The notes beneath the pieces are model-generated. The model did no database searches and was not told the origin of the DNA. It saw only the letters and a list, made by a program, of their open reading frames with translations. Below, piece by piece: positions 46,810 through 56,777 of a DNA stretch of 64,000 nucleotides (position 1 is the first letter of the stretch; every line of letters begins with the position of its first letter). The stretch is taken from positions 54,607,675 through 54,671,674 of the forward strand of contig OY997594.1 of assembly GCA_963921825.1 (NCBI GenBank), written 5' to 3'. The translations under genes and the position numbers were made by a program. This stretch comes from Erodium maritimum (Eukaryota; Streptophyta; Magnoliopsida; Geraniales; Geraniaceae).

Positions 46810-47648
46810 TTACTCGTCAACCTTGTCAACTGGAACCTCAGTGCTAGCTTCCTCTGCTGGCTTCACTTCCTCAGCCTCCACAGTCTCCTCCTTGGTCTCC
46901 TCGGCTGCTGGTTCTTCTTCAGCCTTGACCTCAGTTTCAGCTGGAACCTCTTCCTCTGTTTTCTCTTCTACGAGTGGCTTCTCCTCTGCTTCAACCTTAG
47001 CTTCCTCTACCACGTCCGCTGGGGCTTCAGCTTCAGCCTCAGCGTCAACTTGTGGCTGCTCAGCCTCCACTACTGCCTCTTCAGTCACCACCTCTTCTGG
47101 AGCTGCCTCCTCTGTCTTGGTCACCTCTGGGGCTTCATTCTCGGGCAATGTTGTTGGGATAGATGCAACCTGCAAGAACAAACCATTTTTCTTTTTAATC
47201 ACTTCATATATACATACATATGCGGATTAGAGCCTTCAAATAATTCAAGTATTGCTATGTTGGTTAGCACAAGAAAATTAGTTTGAGGTCACATATAGAC
47301 TCAAGAACTTGATTATGGGTCGTTGCAATTGCCTTCAAAAAGTTGGTTCAGCCTCCAAAACAGAGGATCATACTAATGATGATCGATCCATCATTTTTTT
47401 CTCTGAAGCATGCAAAAAACAAGTTCTATAAGGATCCATTAAGGCAGCTGACAGGACTCAACTCCATCTGGTTTCATCAACACAAAACGAAGACGAAAGG
47501 ATCTATTATAATAACCAAGATCCAGAAAGCAGTTCTGATCTGATGAGCACATAAGTGGGGATCAAAAACTGTTTATTTCTAGGTGATTGGTTTGATCCGT
47601 AATATCTGAAGCAGTAGCTGGAATGAACGTTACCTCAACAGCGGCCAT
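46810..47648 (-). CDS. Glu/Ala-rich acidic protein, Hev b 5-like, two exons
   Basis: Exon 1 is 47648-47634 (MAAVE) and exon 2 is 47169-46810, joined across a GT/AG intron (GAG/GTAACG...TTGCAG/GTTGC). Together they give about 124 residues. The protein is extremely acidic and repetitive (EE, EA, VEAE), with no membrane segment or known domain. It is probably disordered. The N-terminal pattern (short MA.VEV start, then LPENE.PEVTK) and the C-terminal TEVPV.K..E are those of the Hev b 5 latex-allergen-like family of plants, whose biological role is not established. A TATA box lies about 100 bp upstream. The open frame on the opposite strand is an antisense shadow. The lower boundary may be off by one base. 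Confidence 0.85.
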
Positions 47649-47745
47649 TTGGGAAAAGCTGGGAGCAAGAATTAACAGAGAAATGATAGGGAATTACAAG
47701 AGTGATGCTTGTGAGTGTTGTGAGAGATAAGTGATGGAATGGGAG

Positions 47746-47755
47746 CTTTATATAG
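47746..47755 (-). promoter_or_regulatory. TATA box of the Hev b 5-like gene
   Basis: On the minus strand CTATATAAAG stands about 100 bases before the ATG at 47648, a textbook plant TATA box. It predicts a transcript start near 47720. Confidence 0.8.
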
Positions 47756-47949
47756 AGGTGTGAGAGCGCAGTTTTACGGTAAAATAAATGAATAATATTT
47801 GGGGGAATCTTTGCAAATTGACACCTTGCCCCACTCACTGGCACACAGATCAAAAGACACCGGCTAGTCATGCCTTGTTGTTTCGGATTTAAATACTAAT
47901 TAGATGAGCTTTTCAATTGTATTTTGTTGTCATTCATGATGTATATTAC

Positions 47950-47959
47950 CATGTTCATA
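47950..47959. repeat. LINE target-site duplication CATGTTCATA (left copy; right copy 49924-49933)
   Basis: The same ten bases occur just before the insertion and directly after its A tail. This is the signature of target-primed reverse transcription. Confidence 0.88.
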
Positions 47960-49923
47960 CAGTATAATTAAGGAGATCAATGAGACGCTCTCATCAACGA
48001 TGCTCTCTTCATCACTCGGTTGGCCGGAGGAACTTTTCCGGTGAGGAAGTTCATGATTTCTCCTCCTTTTGCTCAGTCATTTTGTCCCTTTACAGAGAGT
48101 ACCTTACGCTCTTCAACGATCGGGAGAAGGGCAGACAGCCGGAGCGACGCTCAACAAAGGATCGTGATGTTGCCAAGTCTCGCCCGGTCGGTACTGCGCA
48201 GGCGGCTCAGGGAGACAATGGACGGAATAGGGGTGGTCAGACTCCTCGTCACCTGGCCAAGGTACGAGATCGTCGACCAGTTAGCTCTCCGGCGAATACA
48301 GGGACGGAGCAGTTGGTCCACTCTACGATCTCAGGTGCGAATACGGTTGTTCCTACCTCAGGTCCTTCAAAACCAGTGGAAGTTCCGTTGGAAGGGGATC
48401 TCCAAGTCACAGGCGGAGTATTAGAGAAGTTGGCCGGAGGATGTTCAGATGCAATGGGTCGTCGACGACGAGCTCCGGCTCGGTATGAGGGGAGTGACAT
48501 GGAGTTGTACGTTCGGAACTTATCGTACCCCGCGTCGGAAGATTGGTTTAGGGAGCAGCTTTCAGTGTTTAGTGATATTGCTTCTTTTTCTCTGCTGAAT
48601 AAAGCAAACAGAAAAGGCTTGTTTTTTGGGTTTGTCCGTTTTACGACACCCTCTGCAGCGTCTCAGGCCTTCAAGAGTTTAAACGGAGCGCAAGTGAAGG
48701 GTCATGTCCTGTTCGTGGCATTTTCTCGGCGTCGGGTGTGTGTTCTCCAGCGACTGAATCAGGTGCGATTGAGAAACTGAGCATCGACTCTGTTCTGCCG
48801 GCTGCGTTTAACCCTGTTTCCAGTGATGTTCGGAAGGAGGATGAGGTGTTGGTGTGTCCTAGTGGGTTCGCCGAGCCCCCGGACACACCATCTCCGGTAA
48901 TGGCGTCCATGCAGGCTTCTGGACAGGTTGCCGGCGCGCTTCGAAGATCAATTTCCTCTTCCCCCGCTTCAGGAGTTGACCCCGTGATTACAGGAAGTTT
49001 GTTTCCTAATCACGGGATCTCGAATTTGAATCTTGGGATGGAGCTTCCTGATGATCCTGCCTTGATCGTGCTGAAGAGTCCGGACGCGTCTCCTCTACTG
49101 GCGGCGCTGAGTTGTGACAGACGTGTAGTTGGGCTTGAAGCTAGGTCTTGTGGTGTCTTGGGCCAAGGGTCCACTGGTGGGCTTGGTCTTAACAAGGCAT
49201 ATTTGTCATATGTCTTTGACGAGTTGGGCTTGTCAAGTGGGCTTTTCGGGCCTGACCCGAGAAGATCCGAGCTTGGTCACCGTTTTTGACGAATGGAGAA
49301 GGATCTTGACCCTTTAGGTTTGGGTTCAGGTTCAGTGGACCAAGACATTCAGAGTCGGGGCGAGGTGCCGACTTTGGAGATCGGGTTTCAAGGAAGTCCG
49401 TGGAAGGAAGCCTTGGAAAAACCGATTTCTGGGGTTGTTCCAAAAAGACGTGGCCGCCCAAAGAAGGGCCAGACGAAGGTGATTGCTCAACCAGTTGTTG
49501 TGTATCAGACTAGAGCCAGGACTTCTGTTGATAAAGGGGATAATTTGGGACGGTTCTTGGTGGACGTAGCCAAGAAAGATAGCTCGGGTAATTAGAGCTA
49601 CAGCTCGAAAGTTGGTAGGAAAGCTGTTGATCTTTCCTCCTTAACTCTCGTTCAGGACTCCGAGGGAAGGAAGGACAGGGATCCCGTGAATCAGATTTCT
49701 GATCAAGCCCTAACCCCTGTGTCGGTTGCTAACCGGTTTGCTTGTTTGAGCCCGAATAGGATATAAGCAAGATGTTTACGTCTTGGTTTTGTTCTGGTTC
49801 TGTTTTTGCTCCTTGGAGCTGTATTGGTTTGGGGAAAAGGTTTTTTTGGATCTTCTCTTCCTTTGTTCCGTACTCTTATGGAACAATTGCTTAATAAATT
49901 TCTTAGCTTATCAAAAAAAAAAA
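47960..49923 (+). mobile_element. LINE-derived insertion with ORF1 but no reverse transcriptase
   Basis: This 1.96-kb insertion is bounded by a 10-bp duplication and ends AATAAATTTCTTAGCTTATC plus an A tail. It encodes only ORF1-type protein in three consecutive frames (47980-48780, 48738-49289, 49293-49595). No endonuclease or reverse transcriptase is present. It is either a deleted L1-type LINE or a non-autonomous derivative that would have to borrow ORF2 protein from another element. Confidence 0.82.
47980..48780 (+). pseudogene. LINE ORF1 with RNA-recognition motif
   Basis: This is the nucleic-acid-binding protein of an L1-type LINE. An RRM is visible near residues 175-250: RNP2-like LYVRNL, then RNP1-like KGLFFGFVRF, and GHVLFVAFSRRR at the end. 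The N-terminal part is basic (KGRQPERRSTKDRD). The frame stops at 48778-48780. The protein continues in other frames: an acidic/Ser middle (48738-49289), and a C-terminal part with the AT-hook-like core KRRGRPKKG (49293-49595). At least two frameshifts or stops therefore separate the parts. Confidence 0.75.
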
Positions 49924-49933
49924 CATGTTCATA

Positions 49934-50187
49934 ATTGGTGTATATTACGTAGTATGTTTATACTGAACCCAGTGATTTACATATTCTGGACCATAAACGA
50001 GAACGATGATATACAAGAGTATGTGTAGCATGCCTCAAATTCGTCTTTGTTAATGTCGAGAAATGGAGTTATGTTCGTTGTTGATTATTACTACAGATAG
50101 ACGATGTCGTAATCGTTGTAGAGGTCGTGATCGTGACTCGTTGCCGATGTTGGGAATCGATGTTGAAATCAGCAGCGGGTGCACATC
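49934..50187. other. Intergenic, nothing recognised
   Basis: A short AT-rich gap between the LINE insertion and the copia element. Confidence 0.6.
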
Positions 50188-50192
50188 ATTCT

Positions 50193-50343
50193 TGTTAGAG
50201 ATAGGATTGTATCAGAGTTTGAATAAACTCAAACTCTGTGATATATTATCTGTACATTTGAATATGCTTACCTTATATGTAGCTATGTACAAATCTACCA
50301 AAGGAAATCAATAAACGTACGGTTTAAATCCCAAAAGCTTTCA
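50193..50343 (+). repeat. Copia 5' LTR
   Basis: It starts TGTTAGAGATAGG and ends AAAAGCTTTCA. It contains the palindrome AGAGTTTG...CAAACTCT. The 3' copy starts TGTCAGAG and differs at several positions. Confidence 0.93.
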
Positions 50344-50357
50344 TGGTATCAAAGCCC
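50344..50357 (+). promoter_or_regulatory. Copia primer-binding site
   Basis: TGGTATCAAAGCCC directly follows the LTR and matches initiator tRNA-Met, with one change from the usual TGGTATCAGAGC. Confidence 0.88.
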
Positions 50358-50490
50358 TAGTCTCGCTCAACCTCTTCTCTCTTCCGCTATTTCCAATCTT
50401 TGTTTCTAAATGCATCAATACATTATTCTGCGATCACTGCGATTCCGATTGCACCTCTTCCCTATCGCGCAGCTCCTCTCTACAGTATCA

Positions 50491-51120
50491 ATGGCTGATT
50501 CCCGTCTATACCCTTCCATCTTTGTCTCTAACATTCGAAGTGCTATTCCAGTGAAACTCGAAATGGATAAAGGATCATATTCATCATGGGTTGAATTATT
50601 TAAGATTCAGTGCAGAGTGAATCGAGTTCTGCATCATATTTTTCCGGCCATTGCATCACCGGCGATTGCATCTGCTCCCGCGAGTTCACCTGACGCCTCT
50701 GCTGCTACTACACAGACGCAAACATCTCAGGTCGCCGAGGACGCTACCGAGGATGCCACGGAAGAAACTCCGGCCATCTCGAGCTCGGACACTCCACCGA
50801 CAAACACGACTGCATCAGGCTCAGTGGCTGCTGCAGATGCACAACATGACCTCTGGGATCGTCTCGATGCCATAGTACTCCAGTGGATATATGGTATGAT
50901 CTCTAATGATCTCCTACAAACCATTATTTCCCCGGATTGTACTGTTGTCCAAGCCTGGAACTCTCTCCGGCTCATATTTCAGGACAATAAACACTCGAGG
51001 ACGGTATACCTCGAACATCAATTTTATGCTGTTAGACTTGAAAATTTTGCTAATGTGTCTAGTTACTGTCAAGAACTGAAGCAAATTGCAGATCAATTAA
51101 CTGATATCGGAGTCGTATGA
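50491..51120 (+). pseudogene. gag: Copia gag
   Basis: The ATG at 50491 opens MADSRLYPSIFVSNIRSAIP. The gag-polypeptide (UBN2-type) features follow: MDKGSYSSWVELFKIQC near the start, then LWDRLDAIVLQWIYGMISNDLL, AWNSLRLIFQDNKHSR and YCQELKQIADQL. Residues 55-120 are Ala/Thr/Ser/Pro-rich. A TGA at 51118 ends it about where the zinc-knuckle region should start. The next part is in other frames and rich in Gln, Pro and Ser. Confidence 0.88.
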
Positions 51121-51254
51121 TAATGTTGCCACGATTCTCTAGCAAAGTGATCCGTTTCCCCTATTTTATGAGGCATGATCACGACTGGTATTGAAAGAAA
51201 CTCGTAAGATGAAGCAATCTGCAGCTGCTTCACTGTCTTCCAACTCTGCTCTCC

Positions 51255-52241
51255 ATGTCCAAGCTACTGGACCCGCTACTTGGTACAATGTCAATCGAGG
51301 TCCTGCTACCCGTAATTCCTCTCGGAATTCGACTTCTACACGAGGTTTGTCGTCCACAAAACAAAACCTCTCGTGGACCTGCACGCCAATCCTCTCGGGC
51401 CCCCAATGGTTGGTCTTCCCAGCCTCAGCAACAGTGGGACGACCCACCATCCACTTATTGGAATGGACAACAGCTTATTTGGACTGGGCCGCAGACTTGG
51501 GCCCAACATCCGCAGCAACAGCCTGCTTCATGGTTCGGCCCACAGTCCACGCCACCTCCTCCAAGCCCGTACCCCACTTCTCCGGGTCAATGGTTCAGGG
51601 CCCCGCCTTCTTCACACGCCCAACAGGGAGTCTTGGGCTTTCGGCCCACAGTGCAAAATCATGCCCATATTGCAGTCCCGACCGACATCTCCAATGCCAT
51701 GGCCAATCTCTCAATGCAGCAGCCTTCTGATGGACAGTGGTACATGGATTCGGGAGCATCTACTCATATGACTACGAATTCAGGTACCTTGCGTTCTTAT
51801 ATTAATTTGAACATTTCTCGTTCAGTTATTGTGGGTGATGGAAATCACATTCCTATTTCCGGTTATGGTCAAGTATCTTTGTTTACATCTCACCCCCAAT
51901 ATACCTTAAATGATGTTATCCATGCCCCTAAGCTAGTTAAAAATTTAGTTTCTGTACGCCGATTTGTTCGTGATAATAATGTCTCGATAGAATTTGACCC
52001 ACTTGGTTTCTCTGTGAAGGATTTTCGGACGGGACATCCGGTTTTGAGATGCAATAGCACATGCAACTTGTATCCCGTCACCCCTAATGTTTCGTCTCAT
52101 TTCTCATTTCCATTTTTAGCGTCTGCTACAGTGTCTCCGGAGTTGTGGCATTCTCGTTTGGGTCACCCGGGAGCGCTAATTTTTAATTCTCTTCGTGGTA
52201 ATAAACTCAATGGGTGTACGCATAATTTTAGTTCTGTTTGA
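51255..52241 (+). pseudogene. Copia protease and GAG-pre-integrase region
   Basis: After a Pro/Gln-rich linker the aspartic-protease site WYMDSGASTHMT is intact (Asp codon 51747). VIVGDGNHIPISGYG follows, then NDVIHAPKLVKNLVSVRRF, the usual end of the copia protease. LWHSRLGHPG near the end marks the pre-integrase zinc region. The frame ends in TGA at 52239-52241. Confidence 0.9.
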
Positions 52242-53048
52242 CAATCATGTATACTTGGAAAACATATTAAATTGCCATTTCAAAATTCTTCACCGTTCAC
52301 TTACGCGCCTTTTGATATTGTGCATGCAGACTTGTGGACATCTCATGTCTTAAGCAACTCAGCTCATAAATATTATTTGGTGTTACTTGACGATTTCACA
52401 AGTTTTGTCTGGACTTTTCCCTTAGGCAAGAATTCTGATGTTTTCAAAGTGTTTCTATCTTTTGCTGTTTGTGTCTCTACCATAAAGTGTTTTCAATGCG
52501 ATAATGGAAAGGAGTTTGACAACTCTGGATTTTGAAATTTTGGCAACTCATCAGGATTGGTTTTTCGGTTCTCGTGCCCTCGCACCTCGTCTCAAAACGG
52601 TCGTGCAGAATGCAAAATTCGGAGTCTCAGTAATGTGGTTCGTATACTGCTTCTTCATGCGTCCATTCCGCCTTCATACTGGTCATATGCTTTATCTATG
52701 TCTACGTACTTATCAAACATTCTCCTATCTAAAGTACTTAATTTCTCGTCTCCCACATTTGCACTTTTTCATCGCACTCCGTCATATTCTCATCTTCGTA
52801 TATTTGGTTGTTTATGTTATCCCCTGTTTTCTTCCACCTCTATACATAAATTACAGGCTCATTCCACTCCATGTGTCTTTTTTGGATATCCTTCCAACCA
52901 TAGAGGGTACATTTGTTTTGATTTAAAAACAAATAAGATAATTATTTCGAGACATGTATTATTCGGTGAATCGACATTTCCCTTTGCCTCCACTATTACC
53001 CCGACCTCACCCACATTTGATTTCTTATCTGAACCTGAGACCCACTGA
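52242..53048 (+). pseudogene. Copia integrase
   Basis: The catalytic core is split over two frames. The first (to about 52533) carries FDIVHADLWTS and FQCDNGKEFDN, with the first and second catalytic Asp. The second (52557-53048) carries SCPRTSSQNGRAECK, with the catalytic Glu, then SYWSYALSMSTYLSN and RIFGCLCYP. All three acidic residues are therefore still encoded, but a stop and frameshift separate them. Confidence 0.88.
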
Positions 53049-53057
53049 CTTCATATC

Positions 53058-53767
53058 TTGTTCGACCCCACCCCACCTGGCCCGCCCATTAGCCAATCAC
53101 CATGCTTAACCAGGCCTGACCCGCTACCTGTCCCTGCTAGCACCACACCTTCTCACACATCTTCTCCACCAACCAGCCCAGGCCTGATCTCTAGCCCGTC
53201 CCACTGCATTGTTGACTCTCCGGCCCAAACCCAAACTACATCCCCTATTCCTTCCCAAGCTCATACCCGAGCCTAATCCCAACCTTCTGTTCCAACCGGT
53301 GACCCAGATTTGGTTTCCACTGTGTCCCAACATCGCATGGTCACGAGGAGCAAATCGGGTATCTCCAAACCCAAGGTTATCTTTGACCTTCACTCCACCT
53401 CGTCCATTTCTCCTATTCCCCCAAACCCTAGAGATTCTTTACTTGATCCTAATTGGAAACTTGCTATGACAGACGAGTTTAATGCTTTGATTGATAATAA
53501 GACGTGGGTTCTGGTTCCACGTCCTTTGGGAACTAATTTTATTCGGTCTATGTGTATTTTTCGCCACAAAACCTGGTCTGATGGTTCTTTTGAGCGGTAT
53601 AAGGCTCGTCTTGTTAGTGATGGCAGGTCGCAGCAAGTTGACGCGGATTGTGATGAGACTTTTAGCCCGGTGGTCAAGCCCTCGACTATACGCATTCTTG
53701 ACATCAGCTGAATGTCAAGAATGCGTTCTTACATGGCAACCTTAATGAGACAGTTTACATGCACCAG
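53058..53767 (+). pseudogene. Copia reverse transcriptase, first part
   Basis: After a Pro/Ser/Thr-rich linker the reverse transcriptase begins HRMVTRSKSGI and continues WKLAMTDEFNALIDNKTWVLVPRP and RYKARLVSDGRSQQ.DCDETFSPVVKPSTIR. It ends in VYMHQP at the nested LTR, with a small frame change near 53700. Confidence 0.9.
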
Positions 53768-53772
53768 CCCCT
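53768..53772. repeat. Target-site duplication CCCCT (left copy; right copy 55460-55464)
   Basis: CCCCT stands directly before and after the LTR at 53773-55459. Removal of the LTR and one copy restores the copia frame from MHQPL to GFRST. Confidence 0.95.
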
Positions 53773-55459
53773 TGTTGGGTCTCGAGGTAGGGTTGGAGAT
53801 GAACCAACTCGCAGCGGAAAATCAATGAAAACCAAGAGACGATTAAACCATGAAACAACTAACAAAGAATGGATTCACAAGAGAAAAAATCAGCACTATT
53901 TCTTACCAAAACAAGAACACCGGTTAACGAATGATTGGCTTGAGTCTCCAAGACGCCTACGTATCCACATGGGAATCAAAGCCACGTAGTTCTTCTCTTT
54001 GAGAACTCAAGAACACAAAAATGGAGGTGGAAACTAGCCAAACCCGAAATGGCCATGGAAGAGGGAGAGAAAAGGTGTTTCCTATTCTTGTCTTGTGTTT
54101 GTTATGTTGAAAAAAGATGACTTAAACATAACAAAACCCATACTTGTCCAACTAAAGGCATGGGACAAGTATGGTGTCAAGTAAGGTGTAAATAGGACAA
54201 AGTATGGCAAGACAAGATTGGGTTAGGTGGTGAATCACCAACACCTTAATCCTTGTCTTGCTTACTTAGTACTAATTAATCAAGACTTGATTAATTAGTT
54301 GCATGGGCCTTGGTTGCATGGGCCTTTCATGGGCCTCTTGGAACATGGCCCGTGGCCATTTCCAACGAGGTCCCGTGATTCGCTCATCGCCTCCAAGCCT
54401 TCCATACCGGAAATGTCCAACATTATCCGACGCGATCAATCCCAAGACTCCAAGCCTTGTCTCGATCCGTAAAGTCCTATTCACTTACGGGCACATGACC
54501 CAAAACCCAGTTTTGGTCATGTCCCGAGACAACTCCCTTTTGGCCATTCTCCATAAATGTGTCAATGAGTTTCATCCTCCGGTGTGACCCTTAGGTTTAT
54601 GCATGTCAATAGATCAACGTAAAATCCCATTTTACTTGATCCTATTTAAGTGGCAATTAACGAGACTTTAGTATTGCCTGACACTGCATAGCGAATCGAC
54701 CATATCGATTCTAACCTTCCCGTCGTCCCTGTCATTATCCTTTTATCTCCGATATCCTGATTGAGATAAGGCATAGAGCCGTCATCCTTATTATTCTCAA
54801 TCACCGTTCCTTGATATGTGAGATGACTGAAGATATGATACCCAGTATCATGTGCATGGCCATGCTATTCTTCCAGTCACTCTCGATCAAGCGGCCGAGA
54901 ACCGATATCTTTCCCATACCTTAGTATGAGGGATAAATCCCTTAGCCGTCTTTCGTGTCACTCATGTAGCCCGTCCCCAAGCCAATCCTAGCCGTTATGG
55001 AAGCCCTGTTACGGACAACGTTAGGCTCAGGTCAAACTCAGTTGTTGACTACATAGCGATCACAAAGGCTCCTTGGTCTAAGGATACATGACAAGCTACA
55101 ACACTGAATATGTTCATGACTTAATCTATGGCACATATTCAGGGCGGGTCGTCCAATATCATGTCCCACATGATATCTATGATTAGACTCCGGAATCCCA
55201 TTCCAATGACTAACAGAACGTAAGCCATAAAGAGCCATCTTTCATACTAGTCGCTTCTAGTGAAGCTTTGTTGACTAGGGACCCATCGAGTGTGATCTAT
55301 CTCGATCTATGGTTCTATTCGCATGGTGGGCATAGATCAAAGCACACATCGATATATTACTCCAACACATAAGTAATATAAAGCCGCTTTAATTTTATTG
55401 CTAACGATGATATATACATCTGGACATTTAGGATTGAACTACGGGCACTAAGACTAACA
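53773..55459 (-). mobile_element. Solo LTR (1687 bp) nested in copia reverse transcriptase
   Basis: On the minus strand it begins TGTTAGTCTTAG and ends CGAGACCCAACA. It has exactly the length of the LTR at 272-1958 and is nearly identical. The CCCCT duplication dates it after the copia element. It has no internal region, so an entire retrotransposon was once here and was removed by LTR-LTR recombination. Confidence 0.95.
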
Positions 55460-55464
55460 CCCCT

Positions 55465-56571
55465 TGGATTTCGCAGCACCTCTCATACTGATAATGTTTG
55501 CCTATTGAACCGCTCTTTATACAGTGTCAAACAAGCTCCTCGGGCTTGGTACCAGCGGTTTACTGACTTTGTTTCTGCCATTGGTTTTATTCATAGCAGG
55601 TCTGATCATTCATTGTTTATCTATCGCCATGGTACCGACGTTGCCTACATACTCCTCTACGTCGATGACATCATCCTAGCATCCTCAAGTGAGGCTCTTC
55701 GCCTTCATATCATGTCTCTCCTCGGCTCTGAATTTGCAATGAAGGATCTTGGCCCTCTGTCGTACTTCATGGGCATTGTAGTGACTCGTCATCCTGATGG
55801 CTTATTTCTATCTCAGTAGAAATATGCCACCGAGATTATAGACCGTGCCGGCATGCCATTCTGTTCTGCTTCAGCGACTCCAGTCGATACTCAGGGAAAG
55901 CTTGGCGGTTCCGACAGCTCTCCGTACGAGAATCCGACTTTATACCGTAGTCTTGCGGGGGCGCTCCAGTATCTCACTTTCACAAGACCAGACATTTCTT
56001 ATGTTGTTCAGCAGGTGTGCCTCTATATGCATGATCCGCGAGTCAGTCACATGGGCGCTCTGAAGCGCAGCATTCGGTATCTACAGGGGACGACACATTT
56101 CGGCCTGCACTTATACTCTTCTCCCATCACTAGTCTGGTCTCTTATACAGACGCTGATTGGGCCGGTTGTCCCGATACATGTCGCTCCACCTCCGGTTTT
56201 TGCGTATTCTTGGGGGACAACATGATCTCTTGGTCTTCCAAGCGCCAGCCTACATTGTCTCGTTCTAGCACTGAGGCCGAGTATAGAGGCGTTGCCAACG
56301 TCGTTTCAAAGGCTTGATGGATTCGGAACCTGTTGCTGGAGCTTCATTGTCCTCTCTCTCGAGCTACCCTAGTTTACTACGAAAATATCAGTGCGATCTA
56401 CCTGTCTGGAAATCCCGTTCAGCATCAACGAACAAAGCACATCGAGCTTGATATTCACTTTGTTCGAGAAAAGGTCGCCAAGGGTCATGTCTGGGTACTC
56501 CACGTTCCTTCCCGCTCTCAGATTGCTGACGTTTTCACCAAAGGCTTGCCCCCAGATATTATTTCTTGATT
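55465..56571 (+). pseudogene. Copia reverse transcriptase (second part) and RNase H
   Basis: Reading resumes with GFRST, then LNRSLYSVKQAPRAWYQRF, the catalytic YVDD (codons 55658-55669) in ILLYVDDIILAS, and MKDLGPLSYFMGI. A TAG follows at 55817. RNase H shows YRSLAGALQYLTFTRPDISY, TDADWAGCPDT, SRSSTEAEYRGVA, a TGA near 56316, then KHIELDIHFVREKV and IADVFTKGLP. The two catalytic Asp are intact; the stops inactivate it. Confidence 0.93.
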
Positions 56572-56609
56572 TTTGGTCCAGCCTGAACGTCTGTGAGCCT
56601 CCCGTTCCG

Positions 56610-56772
56610 ACTGCAGGGGCGTGTCAGAGATAGGATTGTATCAGAGTTTGAATAAACTCAAACTCTGTGATATATCATCTGTAAATTTGAATAGGCTTAC
56701 CTTATTTGTAGCTATGTACAAATACACCAACGGAAATCAATAAACGTACGGTTTAAATCCCAAAAGCTTTCA
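56610..56772 (+). repeat. Copia polypurine tract and 3' LTR
   Basis: CTGCAGGGGCG directly precedes the 3' LTR (56622-56772), which has the same 151-bp length as the 5' LTR and several substitutions. AATCT (56773-56777) follows. Confidence 0.9.
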
Positions 56773-56777
56773 AATCT

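Larger units (their letters stand above)
50193..56772 (+). mobile_element. Ty1/copia retrotransposon with very short LTRs, interrupted
   Basis: The LTRs are 151 bp each (50193-50343 and 56622-56772). Flanks ATTCT and AATCT match at four of five bases. The order gag, protease, integrase, reverse transcriptase, RNase H is diagnostic of copia. Without the nested 1687-bp LTR and its extra 5-bp target copy, the element is about 4.9 kb. That is typical for copia elements with short LTRs of the Ale/Retrofit kind; lineage assignment is inference. Several stops and frame changes make it inactive. Confidence 0.94.

Noticed and set aside
46823..47230. 135-residue Ser/Thr/Ala-rich frame on the plus strand
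   Set aside because: It is the antisense shadow of the acidic Hev b 5-like gene; Glu/Ala codons read backwards give Ser/Ala-rich frames. It has no ATG or promoter of its own.
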